Assembly (NCBI GenBank): GCA_021372515.1
Contig: JAJFUG010000180.1
Location: 62,001 to 126,000 of the forward strand
Length of the DNA stretch: 64,000 nt
Origin: a bacterium
GTDB lineage: Bacteria > Gemmatimonadota > Glassbacteria > GWA2-58-10
Direction: 5' to 3'
A program made the translations under genes and the position numbers. Each line of letters begins with the position of its first letter. Position 1 is the stretch's first letter. The notes beneath the pieces were generated by a model. The model saw only the letters and a program-made list of their open reading frames with translations, was not told the DNA's origin and made no database searches. Of the stretch, positions 43,392 through 51,265 are shown piece by piece.

Positions 43392-46300
43392 GGAAGGAAA
43401 CATTGCGTTCGCCATCGAAATTGTGCTTCATGAAACCTCCAATCGATTCAAGCAGTGTTCTCGCCGTAGAAAACCCTATCCCGACTCCCCGGAGAGTACC
43501 CTCAAGATTCGGTTGCATTGTGAACGAAGACTCAATGCTACTCCTTATCCGAGCTTGCTCCACTATCGAGTTAAGGCTGTCGATACGGATGATGACGAGA
43601 TTGCCCTTTTCACTGGCAGTGACCGTGATTAAACCGCCACGGCTTACCGGGATGAGCTGCTCCAGGCAATTGTGAACAATCTGCTTGATTACGGATACTT
43701 TGGCCGGGGCAACGGAAATATCAGTGTTGATATCGAAAACCATTTCGATGTTTCTGGCTTTCAGCTGCTTTTCAAACATCCGGGTGACTTGTTTTAAAAT
43801 ATCGGCTATCGAGCCTGGAGTGGCGTGCGTTCGGCCGTACAGCTCGTAAAGATGCGAGAGTGTTTGCGAAATGTGATTGATTTCTGAATTCAAGAGTTGC
43901 AGATACACGTAGTCCGGATTTTCGGGCGTAAAGCTTTTACCGATAATGTAGAGGGAGTTTTTAATCGTTGAAAGTGGGTCGCTCAGAGTCTGGGCGATTT
44001 CAGAGGCGATCCTTCCAGTCAACGCTATTTTATTGATACTCAAATTTTCAAGAAGAAGCTCTCTGCGGTGTAGATAGTCGGAAAGCAGGCCGCTTATTTC
44101 ATCCAGATGATTCTGGTCGAAAGGCATATCCCAGGTGGCAGAAGTGGAAAAAACCGTGATGGAGCCTTTCACAACGCCTGTGATGACAATTTTACTGGAT
44201 ATGTATCCACTATCCGAAACCTGATTGTTTTCGGGATAGGATTTTCCATCATAGAAGATGACCACCAGCCTTTCTTGCGGATCGGCATAGGAGTCTTTAA
44301 TGATAAACGCCACGTTGTTAAGAATATCCGATAAGTTGGCTCCCTTCTCAAATTCTGCTCTTATCTGGTTCCGGCAGGAGAGCTGCTTTACCTGTTTCTT
44401 CAAATCTTTTTCGGATTTCTGAAGTTCAGCCGTTCTTTCCTTGACCGTCAGCTCAAGCATTTTTTGGGATTTATATACTTCCTCCTCGGCTTTCCTACGG
44501 TCGCTGATATCGGTGATGAAACCCTCTACAGCCACAGGTTGTCCATCTTCTCCATAGACACAACTGCCCTTTTCCAGAACCCATTTATCAGGGCCGTTGA
44601 GTGTAACGATTCTATAATTCAGTTCAAACGGTCTTCTTGAGGCGACCGCTATTTCCAGATTGCTTTTCAGAATGCGGTAATCTTCTGCAGTTACGAGTGT
44701 GCACCTCGATTTGCCGACCAACTCCGATACAGTGTAACCGGTAAGTTCCCGGCAGCCCTCGCTGGCGAAAGTAAAGATGCAATCTTTCCCATCCATTACG
44801 CAACGATAGACCATGCCGGGAAGATTACCCAGCAGGGCGGTCATGGCTCTACGGCTTTCGTCCAACTCTTCAGCGATTTTCTTGCGTGCCGTAATATCCC
44901 TCGAGGTCCCATAGATGAAAATCGCAGAATTATCGGGTTCGACATAAAAAGAAAAAGTGAAGCTAACCCATATGATATCGCCGGATTTGCTAATACAACG
45001 GCATTCTCTGCGTTTTTCGTTTTTCGGGAGGTCTTTGTATTCCCAGGGATTATTCAACAGCTTGATAAGCTGTTGTCTGTCATCCGGGTGAACGATTTCG
45101 AGGATGAGGCCGTTTCTGGCATAATACTCATCCCGCGAGTAGCCGAAGAACGTCTCTATAGCAGGGCTTAGGTAATTGATTTTGACTTCAGGATACACTT
45201 GGAATTTGTAAATAATGTCGAGAGATTCTTCGACAAGACTTTTGAACTTGTTTTCGCTTTGCTCCAGGGCCAGAATGTGCCTTTTTATTGAAAGGGCATT
45301 GCTGACAATGTCGGTAAGGGTGGATACTGTTATTCGCAGTTCTTGCATCCATTCCTTATTCTCTGCCATGGAATGGATCCCAAGGAGGCCAACGATTCTT
45401 TCGGATGAGACAACCGGAGCGATCAGTAAAGACTTGGTGCCAATTGTATTGAAATGCTTGCGGGCTTTTTTATTCTTCGAGGCAAGGGATTGATCGGGAA
45501 AGAAAGTAAAGGCACCGGCCTTTTGGGATATTTCTTTTTTCCCCGGAAACTGATCCGAAACAAACTTTCTGATAAGGTCTGTCTGGGGACTCAAACCTTC
45601 CCTGCACCAGTAATTAGCCAATACTATATTATTTCCGTCCTGGTCGTATAACGAAAGATGAACCCTGTCCGCCTCAGCCAGGTTGCCGATAAATCCGAGA
45701 ATTTTGTCTATTTCAAGATCGATGCTTTGAGGATCGGCGATGATGATATTTCTGGAAAACGCACTGATCTGATTCTCCAGCCTTAATCTTGCCTCGAGTT
45801 CCTTCCTCAAGGATGTCTCACTTGTAACATCTTGAAAAATCAGGGTGTGCACCGACTCGCCCAGCGAGACATCCGTGCCCATGTGCACCCTGAAAACCCG
45901 TCCGTCCGGCTTGTCTTCCTTCAGGCCCGTCTCGATATCCAGCGGGAATTGAAACTGCCGGATATCGTACTGCGATTTCCGGGTGAAAACCTTCACCTCA
46001 TAGATGCAGGCTTCTCCTGAGAACGTCGTGAATCCAAAATAGGGACGCCGGTCGTAGCAGGCGTTGATATCCGTCGATTCGATGCCGGTCAGATGTTTTC
46101 CGGACGACAGTTCACGAATGCTTCTTTTTAATTTACCGCCGATTCGCGAAGCCGTTATTTCATACTCGGTCCCTGGCTCCAGGATTTCCATGGTGCTGGC
46201 CAGGTTGGCGCCCTGCCTCTGGATGCGGGCTTCGAGATTGTAGTTGGAGGCGGTGCAGAAAGCATAGCCGGTAAGGTCACAGAGGGGGTGCTCCCGGCCG

Positions 46301-46947
46301 GAGTAGCCTGAAATAACAAGGGAAAGGTCTCGTATCAAGTCTGGATTGAGACTGGTTTTTATTCGGAAAGTTATCCGGATGTCCTCATCCGGACGGCAGA
46401 GCGGTTCTTCGTACATCAGGTAGCAATTGAGCGAATCAGAGACATGCGGGTGATGGAATATGATCCATTTCCCATCCTGTTCCTTTATTTGCCAGTGGTC
46501 GCCGCAGGCATGGTGGCAGAACCAGTTGACTCCGATCTTGTCTTGCTCCGAGGGGCCTGTGTAAACCGGGTTCCAGCCGCTTTCCTCGTCCGCATTCAAG
46601 GAGCAGATGTCTTTCATCTTCTCCAGATGCTTTTTTATCCGAGAATACCCTTCCTCATCCAGCAGTTCTTTCAAATGGGCTCTGTCATGAGCCAGTTGAG
46701 GCAGTCTCTCTGAAAGCAATGGGAAATTACTTGAAAAGCCGATAATCGAGAATCGGTCGTCAAGATAGACCTCCGGGATTTCAGCAAAGGCGCGGATGGT
46801 GAAAGCCGAGCGGCCAAACTTGTCCCTTTCACCGATTTCGAAGGCGTATCTGTCCCGCATCTGTTTTAGCAATAAAGCGGGAACCTCTCCCCTGCAACTC
46901 ACAGCACCACCCCGGAAGTTTGAAGAATTAGTTATAATAATTTCCAA
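43369..46947 (-). CDS. Multi-sensor histidine-kinase-like protein, probable pseudokinase
   Basis: A 1192-residue soluble sensor. The order seen is: an N-terminal unknown domain (about 1-120); a beta-rich, lectin/LamG-like domain (about 125-330); a PAS-like remnant; GAF (about 385-565); PAS (about 570-700, ending GTSRDITARKK); PAS (about 705-835, ending GFITDISDRRK); and a coiled coil with a second GAF-like region (about 840-965). A kinase-type end follows. The dimerisation helix reads RIASEIAQTLSDPLSTIKNSL; Gln 986 stands where the phospho-acceptor His should be. The ATP-binding part has IDSLNSIVEQ where D-x-G-x-G is expected, but keeps a G2-like GVGIGFSTARTLLESIGG. Autophosphorylation is therefore unlikely. 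The start is uncertain (TTG 46947, GTG 46902 or ATG 46860). Confidence 0.85.
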   Translation of the reverse strand: MEIIITNSSNFRGGAVSCRGEVPALLLKQMRDRYAFEIGERDKFGRSAFTIRAFAEIPEVYLDDRFSIIGFSSNFPLLSERLPQLAHDRAHLKELLDEEGYSRIKKHLEKMKDICSLNADEESGWNPVYTGPSEQDKIGVNWFCHHACGDHWQIKEQDGKWIIFHHPHVSDSLNCYLMYEEPLCRPDEDIRITFRIKTSLNPDLIRDLSLVISGYSGREHPLCDLTGYAFCTASNYNLEARIQRQGANLASTMEILEPGTEYEITASRIGGKLKRSIRELSSGKHLTGIESTDINACYDRRPYFGFTTFSGEACIYEVKVFTRKSQYDIRQFQFPLDIETGLKEDKPDGRVFRVHMGTDVSLGESVHTLIFQDVTSETSLRKELEARLRLENQISAFSRNIIIADPQSIDLEIDKILGFIGNLAEADRVHLSLYDQDGNNIVLANYWCREGLSPQTDLIRKFVSDQFPGKKEISQKAGAFTFFPDQSLASKNKKARKHFNTIGTKSLLIAPVVSSERIVGLLGIHSMAENKEWMQELRITVSTLTDIVSNALSIKRHILALEQSENKFKSLVEESLDIIYKFQVYPEVKINYLSPAIETFFGYSRDEYYARNGLILEIVHPDDRQQLIKLLNNPWEYKDLPKNEKRRECRCISKSGDIIWVSFTFSFYVEPDNSAIFIYGTSRDITARKKIAEELDESRRAMTALLGNLPGMVYRCVMDGKDCIFTFASEGCRELTGYTVSELVGKSRCTLVTAEDYRILKSNLEIAVASRRPFELNYRIVTLNGPDKWVLEKGSCVYGEDGQPVAVEGFITDISDRRKAEEEVYKSQKMLELTVKERTAELQKSEKDLKKQVKQLSCRNQIRAEFEKGANLSDILNNVAFIIKDSYADPQERLVVIFYDGKSYPENNQVSDSGYISSKIVITGVVKGSITVFSTSATWDMPFDQNHLDEISGLLSDYLHRRELLLENLSINKIALTGRIASEIAQTLSDPLSTIKNSLYIIGKSFTPENPDYVYLQLLNSEINHISQTLSHLYELYGRTHATPGSIADILKQVTRMFEKQLKARNIEMVFDINTDISVAPAKVSVIKQIVHNCLEQLIPVSRGGLITVTASEKGNLVIIRIDSLNSIVEQARIRSSIESSFTMQPNLEGTLRGVGIGFSTARTLLESIGGFMKHNFDGERNVSFLIHLPLN

Positions 46948-46953
46948 ATACTA

Positions 46954-46983
46954 AAATCTCTTGAGAAATATTGCAAGAGATTT
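46954..46983. repeat. Perfect 10-bp inverted repeat upstream of the sensor gene
   Basis: AAATCTCTTG (46954-46963) and CAAGAGATTT (46974-46983) are exact inverted repeats 10 bases apart, centre-to-centre about two helical turns. They lie just upstream of the sensor gene start in the 298-base A+T-rich divergent region and look like an operator or a leader hairpin. No gene is seen in this region. Confidence 0.65.
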
Positions 46984-47098
46984 GTGGTATATACGGGTAC
47001 GTAATTAAAGAATAAAAGCGTTGCAAAATTAAATAAAACGAAAACCGTTTAAACAGACGTTTTGAAAAAATATTTACAGAATTTACAATGTATTTATC

Positions 47099-47127
47099 TT
47101 GAGTCAAGCTTTGTAACAGGATAGAAT
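47099..47127 (+). promoter_or_regulatory. Candidate promoter for the PAS-AraC gene and downstream cargo
   Basis: TTGAGT at 47099-47104 and TAGAAT at 47122-47127 are 17 bases apart, about 120 bases before ATG 47246. Confidence 0.5.
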
Positions 47128-47245
47128 TAAGTGAAAAAATTTGTGCAAATTATTAAAATGGGCTCGGATGCGAATAAGTTGCATATACAATAGAAGGTGA
47201 TGCTAATAAAACAAGATAAAGTCAATAACCGTTAAAGAGAGATTT

Positions 47246-47962
47246 ATGCTGGCTGATGATTTAACAATCAGAAGTTTGTTCGACTCTGTCCTCTGGCTGC
47301 TGGAACAAACCAGCGTGCCGGCCCTACTCGTTGATTACCGCGGCAAGATAATAACAGCCAACACCCCTTTTCTTAGCGTGACAAAATTCCAGGAGGAGGA
47401 ACTCCTGGGGAAAAGGTGCAGGGAATTGGAAGTAATTGAAGATTTGGTGGAAATACAAAGACGGAAAAAATATCTGAAATCACAAATAGGGCACTACCAC
47501 GGGTACTCAATCATTATCGACCGGGACAAAAAGGAATTTTTCTGCCGACTCAGTATCGATAAAGTCGCCTGCGATAGCGCCGCCTACTATCTGAAGCAGT
47601 TCCAAATGATGAACCACAACAAAATTGAGGAATTCAAAGACCTTGTAAAAATACGCAATACTATTGAAGAAAATCTCCAGGAAATCAGGGATGTATTTGT
47701 CCTGGCTCGCGTGGTGCGGATGGATTACCGCAGGATCCTGTTTCTGATGAAGGAGTTTGAGGGGGTCACTCCCAAGCGTTACCTGACCGGCGTGCGCTTG
47801 AGACGCTGTCTCGAACTGATAGAGGCTTCGAGCAAGACTCAGAAGGAGATCGCTTTCGAGCTCGGTTTCTGCGATGTCTCCCACCTGTGCAATGTCTTCA
47901 AAGACAGCATGAAAATGACGATTACCGAATACCTGAAAACAAACTGCTGCCAGAACGGTTGA
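47246..47962 (+). CDS. PAS-domain AraC-type transcription regulator
   Basis: A 238-residue regulator. An N-terminal PAS domain (about 15-115, with VPALLVDYRGKIITANTPFLSVT) is joined by a helix to an AraC/XylS double helix-turn-helix (about 145-235). The first motif is in ARVVRMDYRRILFLMKEFEGVTPKRY-like sequence and the second, TQKEIAFELGFCDVSHLCNVFK, is clear. PAS in front of AraC is an uncommon pairing; AraC proteins usually carry cupin or other sensors. GAGAGA precedes ATG 47246. The gene is divergent from the sensor protein and leads directly (38 bases) into the secreted-protein genes, suggesting it senses a small ligand or redox state and controls them. Confidence 0.87.
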   Translation: MLADDLTIRSLFDSVLWLLEQTSVPALLVDYRGKIITANTPFLSVTKFQEEELLGKRCRELEVIEDLVEIQRRKKYLKSQIGHYHGYSIIIDRDKKEFFCRLSIDKVACDSAAYYLKQFQMMNHNKIEEFKDLVKIRNTIEENLQEIRDVFVLARVVRMDYRRILFLMKEFEGVTPKRYLTGVRLRRCLELIEASSKTQKEIAFELGFCDVSHLCNVFKDSMKMTITEYLKTNCCQNG

Positions 47963-48000
47963 TTCCATATTCCCCCAATCCCCTCCCTGGGAGGTACGAG

Positions 48001-48666
48001 ATGTTAAGAACAATCCTCGTTACTCTGTTGTTTGTCTTACCAGCCTCCTTGATGTCGGCAGATGGAGTGAAATATCAGAAAATTACGCAGGGCGACTGGG
48101 CGGTGGTGCTGGTCCGGGGCCTCAATCTGGATGCAAACAAGCCGCTCGAAAAGGTGCAGGATTTCACCAAATTACTCGAAAAAGTCCAAATTGTGCCCCA
48201 GGACGGTTGGAAGATCGACCGGATGATTACGGAAAGCGATTATCTGGGGACTCTGGGAAAAGCCCTGATTTATCTGAACTCGCAGAAAGTCGACAAGAAG
48301 CAGGCGGAATTCGACCGGTTCTTCGCTTTCCTCGAGGATAAAGTCGGCCTCGATCTTTCCCAGCTGCTTGCTCTGCTGCCCAGGAATGGCAATCTGCAGA
48401 ACCTGACGGATGGTCTGGCGAACTACATCTCCTCCAAAACCGGTGCTTCAGGGAGTGACACCCGGCCGGGTGCTGAAAGTACCGCCTCCGGCACGAAGAG
48501 CAAGATCACGGGTGGCGGGAACAGCGGTCCCGGCCTGGCTGCGGTATCCAGCCCGGTGGCCAGCCTGGCCGCGGCGCTGACTGCATACGCGCCCGGACCC
48601 GGACCCTCGAACCCTGATTACTGGAATATTTTCTCCAAGCCGGCAAGCCCGATACTGCCGAATTAG
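48001..48666 (+). CDS. Small exported protein of unknown family
   Basis: A 221-residue protein with a clear signal peptide (1-20, TILVTLLFVLPASLMSA). The first part of the mature chain (about 20-150) is a mixed, mostly helical domain I do not recognise, with GDWAVVLVRGLNLDANKPLEK near 31. The tail (about 150-221) is rich in Gly, Ser, Ala and Pro and probably unfolded. GGGAGGTACGAG precedes ATG 48001, and the reading frame upstream of it belongs to the regulator region. It lies 38 bases after the PAS-AraC gene and 49 before the toroid/cohesin gene, so it is likely part of the same transcript and may be an assembly or anchoring partner. Confidence 0.75.
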   Translation: MLRTILVTLLFVLPASLMSADGVKYQKITQGDWAVVLVRGLNLDANKPLEKVQDFTKLLEKVQIVPQDGWKIDRMITESDYLGTLGKALIYLNSQKVDKKQAEFDRFFAFLEDKVGLDLSQLLALLPRNGNLQNLTDGLANYISSKTGASGSDTRPGAESTASGTKSKITGGGNSGPGLAAVSSPVASLAAALTAYAPGPGPSNPDYWNIFSKPASPILPN

Positions 48667-48715
48667 GGTGAGCTTGGGTCGATTTCTTTCCTGAATCCTG
48701 AATGGAGGTAGATCC

Positions 48716-51229
48716 ATGTTGCGTTATGTCAGGAAACTGTTGCCGGCGCTTGTTTTCGCTTTCACACCGATGGTCCTGAACGCCCAGCCGGCTGTTATCC
48801 CCCTGCTGCCGGATGACAATGCCGAGCATGTCGCCTTTACGAAACAGAGTTTCGATGCGTTGCTACAGAAAAGCAAATCCCTGTCAGACCAGAAGATGCC
48901 CAATCTGGCCTCTGGAATCAATTCCATGAGCCATGAGGCGGCCCTCAAAGCGGCGGTCGATTATTTGCTCGCCGCCCGCGTGAATGTCGGCGGCTCGTTC
49001 AGCGAGGGCGCCTTGCCCACCGGCGGCAGCGGGTTGACCAAGGCCTGGCCTTATTCGGCCGGCGGCACAGTCGCGGCCAGAAGCACTTACGGCGAGATCG
49101 GCCTGGCCCTGCTCTATGCCTGGGACCATTCCGGCAACAGTACGACTTTACAGAACGCGATCAAGTCGATGGCCGACGAGATGGTGAACGACTACACGGT
49201 GAAAAGCGGCCCGATCTCCGGGACCACCAAGCCATTCATGACCGATGTATTGTTCCTTCTGAAAGTGTCCGAGTCCGGCTTCTCCGGGACATCAACCTAC
49301 GGGGACATCGCCGCGACCCTTTTCGAAAGGCTGCGGTCGGCCAGACCGGCGGCCAGCGACGAGGTGGACAGAATAGTCACCGCCAGGACAACCCAGGGAG
49401 CAAAAGAACTGTCCGGCTACGACATCGCCTGGCTGTACCTGGCGGCAAGCAGTATCGGCAGCTCCAGCAAAGTGACCGGCGGGGCGGTCAAGACCAACGC
49501 CGCGGCTTACGCTGCTGCCGTCCGGACTGCGTACAACGGCCTGGGGGGAAGCTGGGAAGTCAACGGGGCTGGCTCGACCAACGCCCAGGTCCGCACCAGC
49601 ACCGGCAACATGCTCAGCCGCGGCCTGCTGGCTCTGGCCGGTCTGGGGGACAGCGGCTTGTCGGTTTTCCTGACTGCGTCCCAGGAAACCTCCGCGGGCG
49701 CCAATTACGGGGCTTTCATGCCGGCCGGTAACGTCCAGAGCAACGGCTACATCATCGCGGCTCTCAGAAAACCTGGATGCTCCATCGGCGCTTACCGCGG
49801 TTGCAAGTACCTGCTTGAGTATCAGAACACGGACGGGTCCTGGTACAGCTATCCCCTGACCTCCAACACCGACATCTACCCGAGTGAAGTAGCTGCGGCG
49901 TTGAGCGGCCTGGCCAACGCGGCCTATGTCGTCTCTGTCTCGGGGATCAAGGACCGCGAGGGCAGCACGAGTCTTTCCCGCATTCCGGTCGTGCTGAAAA
50001 ACGAGGACGGGGACACCGCCTACAAGGTCACCAGTAACGGCGCCGCCGAATTCTACGCCGTGCTGGACACCAACCTCATAATGTCTTTCCCCGTGAGCAC
50101 AGCTCTCAGTAACGCCTTGAAAGGCATTGTAATAACCTCGACCGATGCCTCCTATATCCTGGAGCAGGCGGTCAAGTCTCCGCCTTTCGGTACGGATTCC
50201 CCGAATTACGGGACCGGCTCCATTGCCTTGCAGGCGGCCAACCTCGCCAAGAGCACCTCTTTCACGGGCGGCAGCGTCAACAGCCAGATCGCGGCCGAGA
50301 TACTGCGTTTCAGTGTCGGCCTCAGCTCGCAGTACCCGCCGATCTATTTCGATCTGAGCATGCTGGACGGCGCATCGCTGAAAGACACTCTGCGCGTTTT
50401 GTACGACCATTCTGGAACGATGAATTTCACGGCAGCCAAGAATTTCGTACTGCGCGGCGACATCACCAACAGCATGAAAACCTCAGGCGGTCTGCCCTCC
50501 ACCTCGACCCTGCTGGCTTCCGCCGGAGCGGTGGAGTCGCCGTTCCGCCTGGCCCTGGACAACCTCGGCGTCCAGTCCGGCAGTCTGAGCCTCCAGGTGA
50601 GAGTGGCCGGCATCAGCTCATCGGACAAGGGCCCCCGGGCGTTCCAGTACCTGGTCACCTATGATCCGAGTCTCGTGAAGTACAACGGGCTCGAGCTGTC
50701 GGCCGAGGCCGCCGGTTTCATGTACGCGGTCAACGATTCCGAACCCGGCCGGCTCAGGATCGCCATGGCGGGCGGGATCCCCCTGCGGGCCGACTGCGTG
50801 ATCGCCTCGCTCCGGTTTGTCCCTCTCGGTACAGGCGTTGCGCCGATATTCGGTCTAAACAGTGTCATGATCGAGGATAAGATCGCGGATGTCGAGAGCG
50901 CGGTCTATTCGGCTCTCCAGGCCGATGCGGCTTACCTGCCCAAGGCGTTCAGCCTGTCGCAGAACCAGCCCAACCCGTTCAACCCGTCCACCACGATCAG
51001 CTACACCATCCCGGAGGGGGCGGAGCCGCTCAAGGTGAACCTCTCCGTGTTCAACATGCGTGGGCAACTGGTCAACTGTCTGGTCGACCGGGACCAGGCG
51101 GCCGGGACCTATTCCGTGAACTGGGACGGCCGTGGCAGTGACGGCCGCAGCGTTGCCTCGGGGGTCTATTTCTATCGGATACAGGCAGGAAAATACTCTC
51201 AGGTCAGGAAGATGATCATCCTGAAGTAA
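48716..51229 (+). CDS. Secreted toroid / cohesin-like protein with T9SS tail
   Basis: An 837-residue protein. Signal peptide (1-23) from ATG 48716 (GGAGG upstream). Residues about 75-405 look like an alpha/alpha-toroid (squalene-cyclase/prenyltransferase-like): repeated helical pairs and a QNTDGSWYSYP motif near 370. Two dockerin-like helices without clear calcium ligands, TSTDASYILEQAVK (near 474) and VNSQIAAEILRFSVGL (near 521), follow. A cohesin-like beta domain (about 615-725, with FQYLVTYDPSLVKYNGLEL and GRLRIAMAGGIPL) comes next. The C-terminus (about 745-837) is the FlgD-like/T9SS type A sorting domain: NPFNPSTTISYTIPEG, then WDGRGSDGRSVASGVYFYRI. It should be exported through the outer membrane by T9SS and attached to the surface. 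Confidence 0.8.
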   Translation: MLRYVRKLLPALVFAFTPMVLNAQPAVIPLLPDDNAEHVAFTKQSFDALLQKSKSLSDQKMPNLASGINSMSHEAALKAAVDYLLAARVNVGGSFSEGALPTGGSGLTKAWPYSAGGTVAARSTYGEIGLALLYAWDHSGNSTTLQNAIKSMADEMVNDYTVKSGPISGTTKPFMTDVLFLLKVSESGFSGTSTYGDIAATLFERLRSARPAASDEVDRIVTARTTQGAKELSGYDIAWLYLAASSIGSSSKVTGGAVKTNAAAYAAAVRTAYNGLGGSWEVNGAGSTNAQVRTSTGNMLSRGLLALAGLGDSGLSVFLTASQETSAGANYGAFMPAGNVQSNGYIIAALRKPGCSIGAYRGCKYLLEYQNTDGSWYSYPLTSNTDIYPSEVAAALSGLANAAYVVSVSGIKDREGSTSLSRIPVVLKNEDGDTAYKVTSNGAAEFYAVLDTNLIMSFPVSTALSNALKGIVITSTDASYILEQAVKSPPFGTDSPNYGTGSIALQAANLAKSTSFTGGSVNSQIAAEILRFSVGLSSQYPPIYFDLSMLDGASLKDTLRVLYDHSGTMNFTAAKNFVLRGDITNSMKTSGGLPSTSTLLASAGAVESPFRLALDNLGVQSGSLSLQVRVAGISSSDKGPRAFQYLVTYDPSLVKYNGLELSAEAAGFMYAVNDSEPGRLRIAMAGGIPLRADCVIASLRFVPLGTGVAPIFGLNSVMIEDKIADVESAVYSALQADAAYLPKAFSLSQNQPNPFNPSTTISYTIPEGAEPLKVNLSVFNMRGQLVNCLVDRDQAAGTYSVNWDGRGSDGRSVASGVYFYRIQAGKYSQVRKMIILK

Positions 51230-51265
51230 TTATTCCTGAATGGTCCACGATAGAGGAGACTTCCT

